Shown here piece after piece: positions 1-5,567 of a stretch of 6,114 nucleotides of DNA. Numbering within the stretch: the stretch's first letter is position 1; every line of letters starts with the position of its first letter. A model generated the notes under the pieces. It worked only from the letters and a program-made list of their open reading frames with translations. It was not told the origin of the DNA and made no database searches. The DNA comes from Alphaproteobacteria bacterium (GTDB lineage: Bacteria; Pseudomonadota; Alphaproteobacteria; RF32; CAG-239), in contig JAGCOI010000048.1 in assembly GCA_017645485.1 (NCBI GenBank), positions 1 to 6,114 on the forward strand, in the 5' to 3' direction. Position numbers and translations under genes: made by a program.

Positions 1-313
1 TCGGTCCGAAACGATACGGATCTTCAGCCTCATAAGTATGCCCCTCATCATTTTCAATTAAATAACGATATTTAAAATCAGGCACTTTACCGAATTCTAT
101 CTGGTAAAAACCTCTGTCATCAAGCTTTGTCATCTGCCCCAAATTCTGACCGTCTTGAGATAAAACACAAACACAATTCGAATGCGGAATAAAAGCGCGG
201 ATAAATATATTTTTTGAACCTTTATCTTTATGAGGTCCGAGCACGGCAAACACATTATCATGATTACCTTCAATAACCGCGTACATTTCGCTATCTGAGA
301 GCAGATTTTTCAT
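1..313 (-). CDS. glgB: 1,4-alpha-glucan branching enzyme GlgB, N-terminal part (runs off the left edge)
   Basis: GlgB forms the alpha-1,6 branches of glycogen in the cytoplasm by cutting and transferring alpha-1,4-glucan chains. Only the first 104 codons are present; the frame is open to the window edge. The translation begins MKNLLSDSEMYAVIEG and has two hallmarks of the GlgB N-terminal beta-sandwich (CBM48-like) region: VFAVLGPH at residues 21-28 and DPYRFGP at 98-104. Between them are beta-strand-like segments (IFIRAFIP, FKYRYLIEN). The catalytic GH13 barrel lies outside the window, so activity cannot be judged. The ATG at 313 is chosen because AAGGA sits 8 nt upstream (complement of 322-326) and the protein aligns with the family from about that point. 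The gene is divergent from the DUF2934 gene. Whether other glg genes follow cannot be seen. Confidence 0.9.
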   Translation of the reverse strand, partial: MKNLLSDSEMYAVIEGNHDNVFAVLGPHKDKGSKNIFIRAFIPHSNCVCVLSQDGQNLGQMTKLDDRGFYQIEFGKVPDFKYRYLIENDEGHTYEAEDPYRFGP

Positions 314-357
314 CTTATCAATCCTTTTATTCTTAAATAATGCTTTTATTATGTTTA

Positions 358-385
358 TCTATAACAAAATTCGTATTTTTTTCAA
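358..385 (-). promoter_or_regulatory. Candidate sigma70-type promoter for glgB
   Basis: Read on the minus strand, TTGAAA (385-380) is followed after 16 nt by TATAGA (363-358). The -35 box matches 5 of 6 consensus bases and the -10 box 4 of 6. It would give a leader of about 40 nt before the glgB start. The region is very AT-rich, so chance matches are likely. Confidence 0.35.
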
Positions 386-466
386 GTCTTTTACTTCAGT
401 TTTCAGATACCTTTTCAAATTTGTAAAAGATATGAATAAAGTCATAAATTTTTAACATGATTTATA

Positions 467-495
467 TTGACGATTGATATTTTTTGATATATATT
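467..495 (+). promoter_or_regulatory. Probable sigma70-type promoter for the DUF2934 gene
   Basis: TTGACG (467-472) and TATATT (490-495) are separated by exactly 17 nt, each matching 5 of 6 consensus bases. Transcription would begin near 502, leaving a leader of about 30 nt that includes the GGAG ribosome-binding site at 521-524. This is one of the best promoter matches in the window. It is divergent from the candidate glgB promoter, with about 80 nt between the two -35 boxes. Confidence 0.62.
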
Positions 496-531
496 AGCCT
501 CGTCTTTAACAACTATTATTGGAGAAATTTC

Positions 532-750
532 ATGGCAAATTCAAAATGTAATGAAAGTTACATCAAAGAAGCTGCTTATTATTTGTGGCAAAATGCCGGA
601 TGCCCGATGGGACAAGATGAAAAATTCTGGTCCATGGCCGTTGAACAGTTGTCTTCTTGCAAATGCACAAAAAGCGCCTGCAAAAAATCTGCATCAACAA
701 AAACATCATCCGCTGCAAAAAAATCTGCTTCATCTAAAAGCAGCAAATAG
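532..750 (+). CDS. Small DUF2934-domain protein with a Lys/Ser/Ala-rich, histone-H1-like tail
   Basis: The 72-residue product has two parts. Residues 7-40 (NESYIKEAAYYLWQNAGCP, then GQDEKFWSMAVEQL) match the pattern I know for DUF2934: I-x-E-x-A-Y-x-L-W, then G-C/R-P-x-G-x-D-x-x-F/HW and an A-x-x-x-L ending. The biochemical role of that family is not established. Residues 41-72 are a low-complexity basic tail of Lys, Ser, Ala and Thr, with KKSAS occurring at 51-55 and 63-67, resembling bacterial histone-H1-like tails. Binding of nucleic acid by this tail is inference only. Cysteines at 43, 45 and 50, plus 6 and 24, are unusual for so small a protein. The ATG at 532 is preferred because GGAG lies 7 nt upstream; an in-frame TTG at 484 falls inside the promoter. 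It is a single-gene unit with its own promoter and terminator. Confidence 0.82.
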   Translation: MANSKCNESYIKEAAYYLWQNAGCPMGQDEKFWSMAVEQLSSCKCTKSACKKSASTKTSSAAKKSASSKSSK

Positions 751-771
751 TTCTTTTTGAGAATTGATGAC

Positions 772-805
772 AAACGCTACCGGCTTTAAGCAGTGGCGTT
801 TTTTT
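772..805 (+). terminator. Intrinsic terminator after the DUF2934 gene
   Basis: AAACGCTAC (772-780) pairs with GTGGCGTTT (793-801 region), forming a nine-pair stem with one G-T wobble. The loop can close two further GC pairs around TTTAA. A run of T follows (799-805). It begins 21 nt after the stop codon. Confidence 0.85.
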
Positions 806-905
806 ATCCTTGGGGAAAATTGCGGATTCATATAGATTTTTACTTATTTAGAGACTATACCATCTGCTATACAAAAATTTAACATGCTTTTGCCGTACGT
901 TATCG

Positions 906-934
906 TCAACAACCGTTTGACAACTGCATATAAT
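906..934 (+). promoter_or_regulatory. Candidate promoter for the six-helix membrane protein gene
   Basis: A perfect TATAAT lies at 929-934, with TCAACA (906-911, 4 of 6 consensus bases) 17 nt upstream. Transcription would start near 941, at the GGAG ribosome-binding site, giving an unusually short leader of about 15 nt. A perfect-looking TTGACA at 917-922 is too close to this -10 box (6 nt) to serve it. This placement also argues against a translation start at 884. Confidence 0.42.
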
Positions 935-955
935 AAATACGGAGTTATTTTGACT

Positions 956-1621
956 ATGAAAAAAACTTTTTTATCATATATATTTGCACCTTCTTTTTAT
1001 GTTATTTTATGGGGTGCCCTGCTTGCTGTCGTTTTAATGTATTTTCCCGAGCAAAAATTTGCCATTACAACCGATGGACAGATTCTTGATATTATAACAT
1101 ATACGGGGTATGCGTTAATGCTGATAACGATGCTTTGCCTTAAAAAAGACTTTCGCGGCAAAATGCTTGAATGGGGAATCTATTTTATGCTCGGTATTGC
1201 CGCCTTATTGCGTGAAGCCGGCATTCAACACCATTTAACAAACTCTGACACAACCCCGTTTAAATCGCGTTTTTTCTTAAATCCGAATAATCCGCTGTCC
1301 GAAAAACTGATTTTCGGTGCTGTTTTACTTATTATTTTCGGTGCGTTATTGTATATTGCCGTTAAATATACCAAACATTTGATTGTATCATTTTTCAAGC
1401 TTGAAACAATAACATGGTCAATTGCAACATTTTGCTCCGTTTTGGTGTTTGCCAAGTTTGCCGACAGATTTCCTTCGCATTGGCGTCATGTACATAACAA
1501 TTATATTTCAAGAGATTTAATCGACATGTGGTCTCTTTTGGAAGAAAGTTCCGAAATGTTTTTACCCTATCTCGTTATTATTATTTTCTTGCAATATCAT
1601 TTGATAAAAAAGAAAGCCTAA
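956..1621 (+). CDS. Six-helix integral membrane protein of unknown function
   Basis: I do not recognise this family. The 221-residue product shows about six hydrophobic segments, near residues 14-30, 45-61, 72-86, 117-136, 153-168 and 201-215, with a lysine-rich C-terminus (KKKA) probably in the cytoplasm. Charged and polar clusters sit at the helix edges: REAGIQHHLT at 86-95, PFKSRFF at 101-107, KFADRF at 167-172 and LEESSE at 195-200. Arginine, histidine and acidic residues in such positions suggest a membrane-embedded enzyme or a lipid/ion-handling site, but that is inference. The ATG at 956 is chosen because GGAG lies 11 nt upstream and the protein then begins MKKTFLSYIF just before helix 1. 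An in-frame TTG at 950 would have a 5-nt spacing. Extension to the ATG at 884 lacks a ribosome-binding site and crosses a TATAAT box. Its stop overlaps the end of the convergent neighbour. Confidence 0.75.
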   Translation: MKKTFLSYIFAPSFYVILWGALLAVVLMYFPEQKFAITTDGQILDIITYTGYALMLITMLCLKKDFRGKMLEWGIYFMLGIAALLREAGIQHHLTNSDTTPFKSRFFLNPNNPLSEKLIFGAVLLIIFGALLYIAVKYTKHLIVSFFKLETITWSIATFCSVLVFAKFADRFPSHWRHVHNNYISRDLIDMWSLLEESSEMFLPYLVIIIFLQYHLIKKKA

Positions 1622-2112
1622 AAAAACGGATTATATGCCCATTGCACAAGTGCCTGACGCTGTTTGATACGGCAATTTAAGTCATACGGCGCACAATTTA
1701 TATAAACTTGTGCTTTATGTCGCTTAAAAGCTTTCCAACGTTTAATTTGTATAGAATCGATTTTATCAAGACGACGCCCCATATAATATCTGCAATACCA
1801 TTGGAACCACCCTCTCGGATCCGGTTCTAAAATCCAACCGCGTTGTTGCCATTCTTGCAAACTCATACGCGATTTAATTTGAAAACAGTTACATGACGCA
1901 CATGGTTTATCCTCTGACAAGCGCGCATTTTCAAACCAATCTTGCGGAAATTCCTGTCTGCAATCTGTCAGATAATGTCCTTCAAAAACACCTAAAACAA
2001 GCATTTCTTTCGGTGTTAATTCGGGCGTAAAATCTTTGGCAAAATCCTGCCCCGGTTTTGCCATATATTCATAACTGTATCCTCGTTGCATTTTATCATA
2101 CACCTCAGGCAT
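1618..2112 (-). CDS. Conserved hypothetical protein with a GWFQWYCRYYMGRR core motif
   Basis: The 164-residue soluble protein is rich in Trp, Tyr, Arg and Cys. I recall similar proteins of unknown function sharing the core WF-x-WYC-R-x-Y-x-GRR, here residues 102-114, followed by an I-x-IKRWKAFKRH stretch (121-132). Other landmarks are FPQDWF (55-60), a cysteine cluster CASCNC at 71-76, C107, C140 and C147, and a C-terminal RQALVQWAY (152-160). CxxC-x-C could bind metal, but I cannot show this. There is no signal peptide or membrane helix. The ATG at 2112 is well supported: GGAGG (complement of 2121-2125) lies 8 nt upstream. An ATG at 2120 is out of frame. The gene is divergent from the DUF378 gene across 124 bp and tail-to-tail with the membrane protein gene, with a 4-bp overlap. 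I find no good promoter for it. Confidence 0.78.
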   Translation of the reverse strand: MPEVYDKMQRGYSYEYMAKPGQDFAKDFTPELTPKEMLVLGVFEGHYLTDCRQEFPQDWFENARLSEDKPCASCNCFQIKSRMSLQEWQQRGWILEPDPRGWFQWYCRYYMGRRLDKIDSIQIKRWKAFKRHKAQVYINCAPYDLNCRIKQRQALVQWAYNPFF

Positions 2113-2170
2113 CCCGACATCCTCCGAATTCTTAAATAGTTCATTCTAAAATCTTTTCAACAAACAAAAC

Positions 2171-2198
2171 TTGAAAACAATGTTTCAACGCATATATC
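2171..2198 (+). promoter_or_regulatory. Candidate promoter for the DUF378 gene
   Basis: TTGAAA (2171-2176, 5 of 6 bases) and TATATC (2193-2198, 4 of 6) are separated by 16 nt, giving a start near 2205 and a leader of about 30 nt. The -35 box forms one arm of an imperfect inverted repeat with TTTCAA at 2183-2188, which falls between the two boxes and could be an operator half-site. Confidence 0.45.
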
Positions 2199-2202
2199 AC
2201 AT

Positions 2203-2218
2203 ATGAAACATTTTTCAT
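2203..2218. repeat. Short inverted repeat in the DUF378 leader
   Basis: ATGAAA (2203-2208) and TTTCAT (2213-2218) form a perfect six-base dyad around CATT. It lies at the predicted transcription start and just before the AAGGAG ribosome-binding site at 2223-2228. It has a single G-C pair per arm, so an RNA hairpin would be weak; a DNA-binding site or chance in AT-rich sequence are alternatives. Confidence 0.35.
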
Positions 2219-2236
2219 CATTAAGGAGAAACATAC

Positions 2237-2446
2237 ATGTATTATCTTTCAAAAATTGCTTTATGGCTTGCCGTTATCGGCGGCTTAAACTGGGGACTTA
2301 TCGGTGGTTTTAATTTTAATCTTGTCAGCCTGATTTTCGGCGATATGAGCATTCTGGCTCGAATTGTCTATATTTTGGTCGGCTTATCGGCTGTTTGGTT
2401 AATATATGCCGAATTTGCACCGGATATCATTATTGAAAAAAAATAA
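2237..2446 (+). CDS. Small two-helix membrane protein, DUF378 family
   Basis: The 69-residue product has two hydrophobic helices, about residues 5-25 and 38-58, and a short charged tail ending in EKK. The sequence IALWLAVIGGLNWGLIG near the start, including the GGLNWGL motif, and the spacing to the second helix (IVYILVGLSAVW) match the DUF378 (YuzA-like) family, whose usual length is about 65-80 residues. The function of that family is not known; the protein should sit in the inner membrane. The start is well supported by AAGGAG at 2223-2228, 8 nt upstream of the ATG. The gene is a single transcription unit: candidate promoter just upstream, and a strong terminator that begins at its stop codon. 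Confidence 0.88.
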   Translation: MYYLSKIALWLAVIGGLNWGLIGGFNFNLVSLIFGDMSILARIVYILVGLSAVWLIYAEFAPDIIIEKK

Positions 2447-2473
2447 AAAAAGCGGGAAAATCCCGCTTTTTTT
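2445..2473. terminator. Bidirectional intrinsic terminator between the DUF378 and pepF genes
   Basis: AGCGGGA (2451-2457) and TCCCGCT (2461-2467) form a perfect GC-rich stem around an AAA loop, flanked by a run of A on the left and a run of T on the right. It therefore works in both directions for the two convergent genes. The stop codons of both genes lie in its A/T tracts, so the gap between the genes is almost wholly the terminator. Confidence 0.95.
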
Positions 2474-4307
2474 AAATTAAGTTCAGCTTTTTGGCCAAAC
2501 GCTCAATCTCATCGATGTACTTTGTGATGGTCTTTAAGCCGTTTGCCCAAAAATCAGGTGCCAAAGCATCCAGTCCGAACGGTTCAAGAAGGCTGACAAA
2601 GTCCTCCACGCCGGTACTCGAAAGCATGTCCAAATAGAGATCCGAAAAATCTTCTCTCTTTTCAAACTCACTTGCTTCTGCCCAATGTTCATAGGCATAG
2701 ATAAGGTTGTTCACAACCAAACCGGCAAACGCGTATGAATACACGTAGTACGGGCTGTTGAACAAATGCGAAACCTCCATCCAGAGGCATTCACACCTCT
2801 CGCCTATGTCAAAGCCGAGATAGCGCTGTGTCTCCTCACGCCAAATCTGGTTAAGGCGCTTGGTTGAAAGCTCACCCTTCTTACGTTCCCGATGAGCACG
2901 CTCCTCAAACTTATAGAAGGCAACCTGTCGGTGTATGCTCTGGATCATACCTTGAACTCGGCCTATGATGAGCCTGAGCTTTTCCTTGTCATCTGTTTCA
3001 GCCTCTTCCAGCTGTTTTTTGAAAACAAGGTATTCGGCAAACTCAGAAGCAACCTCGGCCAAGCATGTCGGCGTTGAATTGTTCAAAATACCGGCATCTT
3101 CCGAAAGAACGTGATGAACGGCATGGCCCAACTCGTGGGCAAATGTTCTAACATCATCTTCGGTACCCGTAAAGTTCAACAGAATATACGGGGTTCTGCC
3201 CTGAATGCAGTATGCTCCTGAACGCTTACCCTTGGCAGGCGCAGCATCCACAATCGGCTGGGATAATATATCCACCGCCTCAGAAACATACTCCAGCGAA
3301 AAATCAGAATAGGCCTGAAGAACCTTTTCCTCACACTCTGCCCATGTCACCTTTTTTGGCTTAGCTTCACTCTTGATAGGATCAATGTTGCGGTCCTCGT
3401 AGTCCAGAACGGGTTTATTCACCAGCTTGGCAAGCAACCCGTAGAATCTCTGAGAAATCGGGATGTAGCTGTCAACAACCTCACCGGCCATAGCTAGCAA
3501 ATCTTCTTTCTCAATTCTGTTATGGTTGAGGCTTTCAGCCACAGGCTCTTCCATGCCCCATAACTCGTCATCAACCGACTTGTCTTTCAAAAGCATGTTG
3601 TAGCACATTGTGATGACATTCGCGTGGTTCTTGAACACACGATTCATCTCTTCGGTCGCCTTCTTCCTGACTTCAGGATCATCATCATTGGCTTTTGCCC
3701 TGATTTCAGCTTCGTTCAGGCTTTTGCCGTTAAAGCTGAATTTCAGGCCGGCACAGGTTTCGGCATAAAGCCTGTCCCATGCGCTGGAAACGATGGACTT
3801 CTTGTCTATAATGAAGGTCATTGCCTCATTAAGATTCGAATACGAGTTGAAGACGTGCATCAACCACGGAAGATACCTCTGAAGTCTCGGATGATTCAAG
3901 AATTCGAGCACCTTATATTCCGAAATTTTCGGAAGCTCATTGAGCTCAAAATAGATGAACCCGAGCAGCTCAAAGTACTTATTGATCTTTTCGGAAATCG
4001 TGCTCAGGAAATTGGTCGCCTCCTCATCTGTTTTATGCGTGTCTGCATACAAAAACGCAAAGTTGGACAACTTACGTGCCAGAGCAATCAATGTTTCATA
4101 CTTTCTGAGCACGGTTGAAAGCTCCCAAGGTTGCAATTTCTTGATTTCGCCTCGATATAAGGCTAACTCCTTAGAAAGCATTTTCATGCATTCTTTGTCT
4201 ATTTCTATCTGAGGATCATCCAAAGCCTTGTAAAAGGCCACAGACAAATCCCACTTAGGCAGACCCTTATTAACGGTCCTAACCTGAATGATTGCTTTCT
4301 TGTTCAT
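2472..4307 (-). CDS. pepF: Oligoendopeptidase F-type zinc metallopeptidase (family M3)
   Basis: This 611-residue enzyme should cleave short peptides in the cytoplasm. It has no signal peptide or membrane helix, and its length is typical of the M3B/PepF group (about 600). The active site is intact: HELGH at 391-395 supplies two zinc-binding histidines and the catalytic Glu392. Glu418, in LAEVASEFAE, is placed as the third zinc ligand. Downstream, HLFNSPYYVYSYAFAG (514-529) matches the conserved H-x-F-x-x-P-F/Y-Y-V-Y-x-Y-A segment that contributes the substrate-binding His and Tyr residues. The N-terminal half is the usual helical PepF lid domain. The ATG at 4307 gives a normal N-terminus, but no Shine-Dalgarno sequence precedes it, and no better in-frame start is seen. 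Sampled stretches are about 42-50 percent G+C, and AAG, CTG and CTC codons look commoner than in its neighbours. A candidate promoter with overlapping dyads lies upstream, so it is probably transcribed separately from perM. Confidence 0.93.
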   Translation of the reverse strand: MNKKAIIQVRTVNKGLPKWDLSVAFYKALDDPQIEIDKECMKMLSKELALYRGEIKKLQPWELSTVLRKYETLIALARKLSNFAFLYADTHKTDEEATNFLSTISEKINKYFELLGFIYFELNELPKISEYKVLEFLNHPRLQRYLPWLMHVFNSYSNLNEAMTFIIDKKSIVSSAWDRLYAETCAGLKFSFNGKSLNEAEIRAKANDDDPEVRKKATEEMNRVFKNHANVITMCYNMLLKDKSVDDELWGMEEPVAESLNHNRIEKEDLLAMAGEVVDSYIPISQRFYGLLAKLVNKPVLDYEDRNIDPIKSEAKPKKVTWAECEEKVLQAYSDFSLEYVSEAVDILSQPIVDAAPAKGKRSGAYCIQGRTPYILLNFTGTEDDVRTFAHELGHAVHHVLSEDAGILNNSTPTCLAEVASEFAEYLVFKKQLEEAETDDKEKLRLIIGRVQGMIQSIHRQVAFYKFEERAHRERKKGELSTKRLNQIWREETQRYLGFDIGERCECLWMEVSHLFNSPYYVYSYAFAGLVVNNLIYAYEHWAEASEFEKREDFSDLYLDMLSSTGVEDFVSLLEPFGLDALAPDFWANGLKTITKYIDEIERLAKKLNLI

Positions 4308-4365
4308 AATGATAAGAAATTTAAGTTCAACATATGTATTTGATAATTATATTTGCATGGTTCTA

Positions 4366-4394
4366 ACTGTATATTGACTTTGACAAAATGTCAA
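4366..4394 (-). promoter_or_regulatory. Candidate promoter for pepF, overlapped by a palindrome
   Basis: On the minus strand a perfect TTGACA (4394-4389) is followed after 17 nt by TACAGT (4371-4366, 4 of 6 bases). Transcription would start near 4359, giving a leader of about 50 nt. The -35 box is one arm of a perfect dyad (TTGACA, AAA, TGTCAA; 4380-4394), which would suit a repressor site. Confidence 0.5.
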
Positions 4395-4397
4395 TAT
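4371..4397. repeat. Nested inverted repeat at the pepF promoter
   Basis: ATATTGAC (4371-4378) and GTCAATAT (4390-4397) form a perfect eight-base dyad with an 11-nt centre. Nested in it, TTGACA (4380-4385) and TGTCAA (4389-4394) form a second perfect dyad around 3 nt. The same right arm thus pairs with two different left arms, that is, three copies of a TTGAC unit in 24 bp. A run of T (4397-4404) follows on the plus strand, so a weak plus-direction hairpin terminator is an alternative reading, though no plus-strand gene lies nearby to need one. Confidence 0.55.
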
Positions 4398-4405
4398 TTT
4401 TTTTG

Positions 4406-4427
4406 CAAAATATACAAAAATATTTTG
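4406..4427. repeat. Second inverted repeat in the perM-pepF gap
   Basis: CAAAATAT (4406-4413) and ATATTTTG (4420-4427) form a perfect eight-base dyad around ACAAAA. It lies about 12 bp upstream of the candidate pepF -35 box. There is only one G-C pair per stem, so it is more likely a DNA-level signal, or chance in very AT-rich sequence, than an RNA hairpin. Confidence 0.4.
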
Positions 4428-4454
4428 TTTTTCTCTCTAAGTATTTCATTTAGC

Positions 4455-4475
4455 AAAAAATTATCTTTAAGATAA
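4455..4475 (-). terminator. Weak candidate terminator at the end of perM
   Basis: TTATCTT and AAGATAA (4461-4467 and 4469-4475) form a seven-base dyad overlapping the perM stop codon, followed on the minus strand by six T (4460-4455). The stem has a single G-C pair and almost no loop, so termination would be inefficient and some read-through toward pepF is plausible. Confidence 0.35.
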
Positions 4476-5567
4476 ATAAAGGTTGCTTTTTTGATATTTT
4501 TGCAAACCGGTACGAATCAAAACACCAATCACGGCAGCGACGGGCACGGCAATCATCAACCCCAAAAAGCCAAGCAAAGCGCCGCCTGACAACAGCGCAA
4601 ACATCACCCACACCGGATGCAAACCGACTTTATCACCGACCAATTTCGGCGTTAAAAAATTACCCTCAATGAACTGACCGATAAGAAATACACATACAAC
4701 GGCAATAATGTGCGTCATATCGCCGAATTGAGAACAAGCCAAAATAATGCTTAAAACAAACCCCGTAATGCTGCCTACATAGGGTATAAACGAAATAATA
4801 CCTGCAATAAAGCCTATTAAAAGCCCGAGTTCCAAACCGACAAGCCTTAAACCGATGGCATAATAGGCGCCCAAAATGATACAAACACTGACCTGACCTC
4901 TGATAAAACCTGATAAAGCCGTATCAATTTGATGAAAAATCTTAAGTAAATCCTTTTTTGATTTTTTAGGTAATAAATCTTTGGCTTTTTTTGTAAAAAC
5001 ATCCCAATCACGCATCATATAAAAAGCCACAACCGGCGTTATTAAAACAAGAGATAACACATTAACAATCGCCATACTGTTTTTAAAAAGACTTTGTAAT
5101 AATTTGCCGCTGAACTGAAATGTTTGCGACACATTTTGCGACAACGTTTCTTTTATATTCTCTGCACTTAAAGACGGAAAATAAGCCTGCAAACGGTCCA
5201 ATAACGGCATTATTTTTTTCGATAATGCAGCCATATATGCCGGCATGGCCGATATGAACAAGTTTAATTCGTCGTTTAATTTACCGACAAACCACACAAA
5301 AACAGGCACAATCAACAAAAGCGCCAAAACAAATACCAATATGGTCGCCCATGTGCGTGAAATTTTCAGCTTTGTTAATTTATAAACAAGCGGATCGAAC
5401 AAATAGCCCAATACAATACCGAGCACAAACGGCAATAAGACCGAACGCAAAACATAAACAAATGCGCAAAAAAGCACCAATAAAAGCATCCAAACGCCGA
5501 AATTTGTATTGTGCCACAAATGAGACAACGCATTTTGAGAAAGAGTATTGTTTTTTGTTTGTACCAT
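4467..5567 (-). CDS. perM: PerM / AI-2E-family (UPF0118) membrane transporter
   Basis: The 366-residue polytopic inner-membrane protein has the family layout: two closely spaced helices at about 26-58, one at 73-94, a soluble-like region to about 160, a helix at 164-184, then a hydrophobic C-terminal half (225-355). Signature segments are IISFIPYVGSITG (257-269), GNFLTPKLVGDKVGLHPVW (302-320) and GALLGFLGLMIAVPVAA (329-345). Members have been linked to autoinducer-2 export or to ion/proton antiport, but the substrate of this one cannot be read from sequence. The ATG at 5567 overlaps the upstream TGA as TGATG, with AAAGGA 7 nt upstream inside the preceding gene, so translation is probably coupled. 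In alphaproteobacteria as I know them, a DnaA-like hda gene often follows; here a 159-bp gap and pepF follow instead. The symbol is by family resemblance. Confidence 0.9.
   Translation of the reverse strand: MVQTKNNTLSQNALSHLWHNTNFGVWMLLLVLFCAFVYVLRSVLLPFVLGIVLGYLFDPLVYKLTKLKISRTWATILVFVLALLLIVPVFVWFVGKLNDELNLFISAMPAYMAALSKKIMPLLDRLQAYFPSLSAENIKETLSQNVSQTFQFSGKLLQSLFKNSMAIVNVLSLVLITPVVAFYMMRDWDVFTKKAKDLLPKKSKKDLLKIFHQIDTALSGFIRGQVSVCIILGAYYAIGLRLVGLELGLLIGFIAGIISFIPYVGSITGFVLSIILACSQFGDMTHIIAVVCVFLIGQFIEGNFLTPKLVGDKVGLHPVWVMFALLSGGALLGFLGLMIAVPVAAVIGVLIRTGLQKYQKSNLYLS

Noticed and set aside
484..531. N-terminal extension of the DUF2934 gene to a TTG at 484
   Set aside because: It lies within the predicted promoter (-10 box 490-495) and has no ribosome-binding site; the ATG at 532 has GGAG at a good distance.
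905..921. GTCAA-N7-TTGAC dyad upstream of the membrane protein as a partner of the pepF palindrome
   Set aside because: The half-sites are in the opposite orientation and at different spacing from the pepF dyads; shared TTGAC cores are expected from -35 boxes.
884..955. Start of the six-helix membrane protein at the ATG at 884
   Set aside because: There is no Shine-Dalgarno sequence before it, a TATAAT box lies between it and 956, and the ATG at 956 gives a natural N-terminus for a membrane protein.
751..955. Small RNA or hidden gene in the gap after the DUF2934 terminator
   Set aside because: Beyond the terminator and the candidate promoter at 906-934, I see no second hairpin with a T run and no coding signal with a ribosome-binding site.
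3624..4118. 164-codon open frame on the plus strand inside pepF
   Set aside because: It is antisense to the well-supported peptidase gene, has no family resemblance and no ribosome-binding site; it is a shadow frame.
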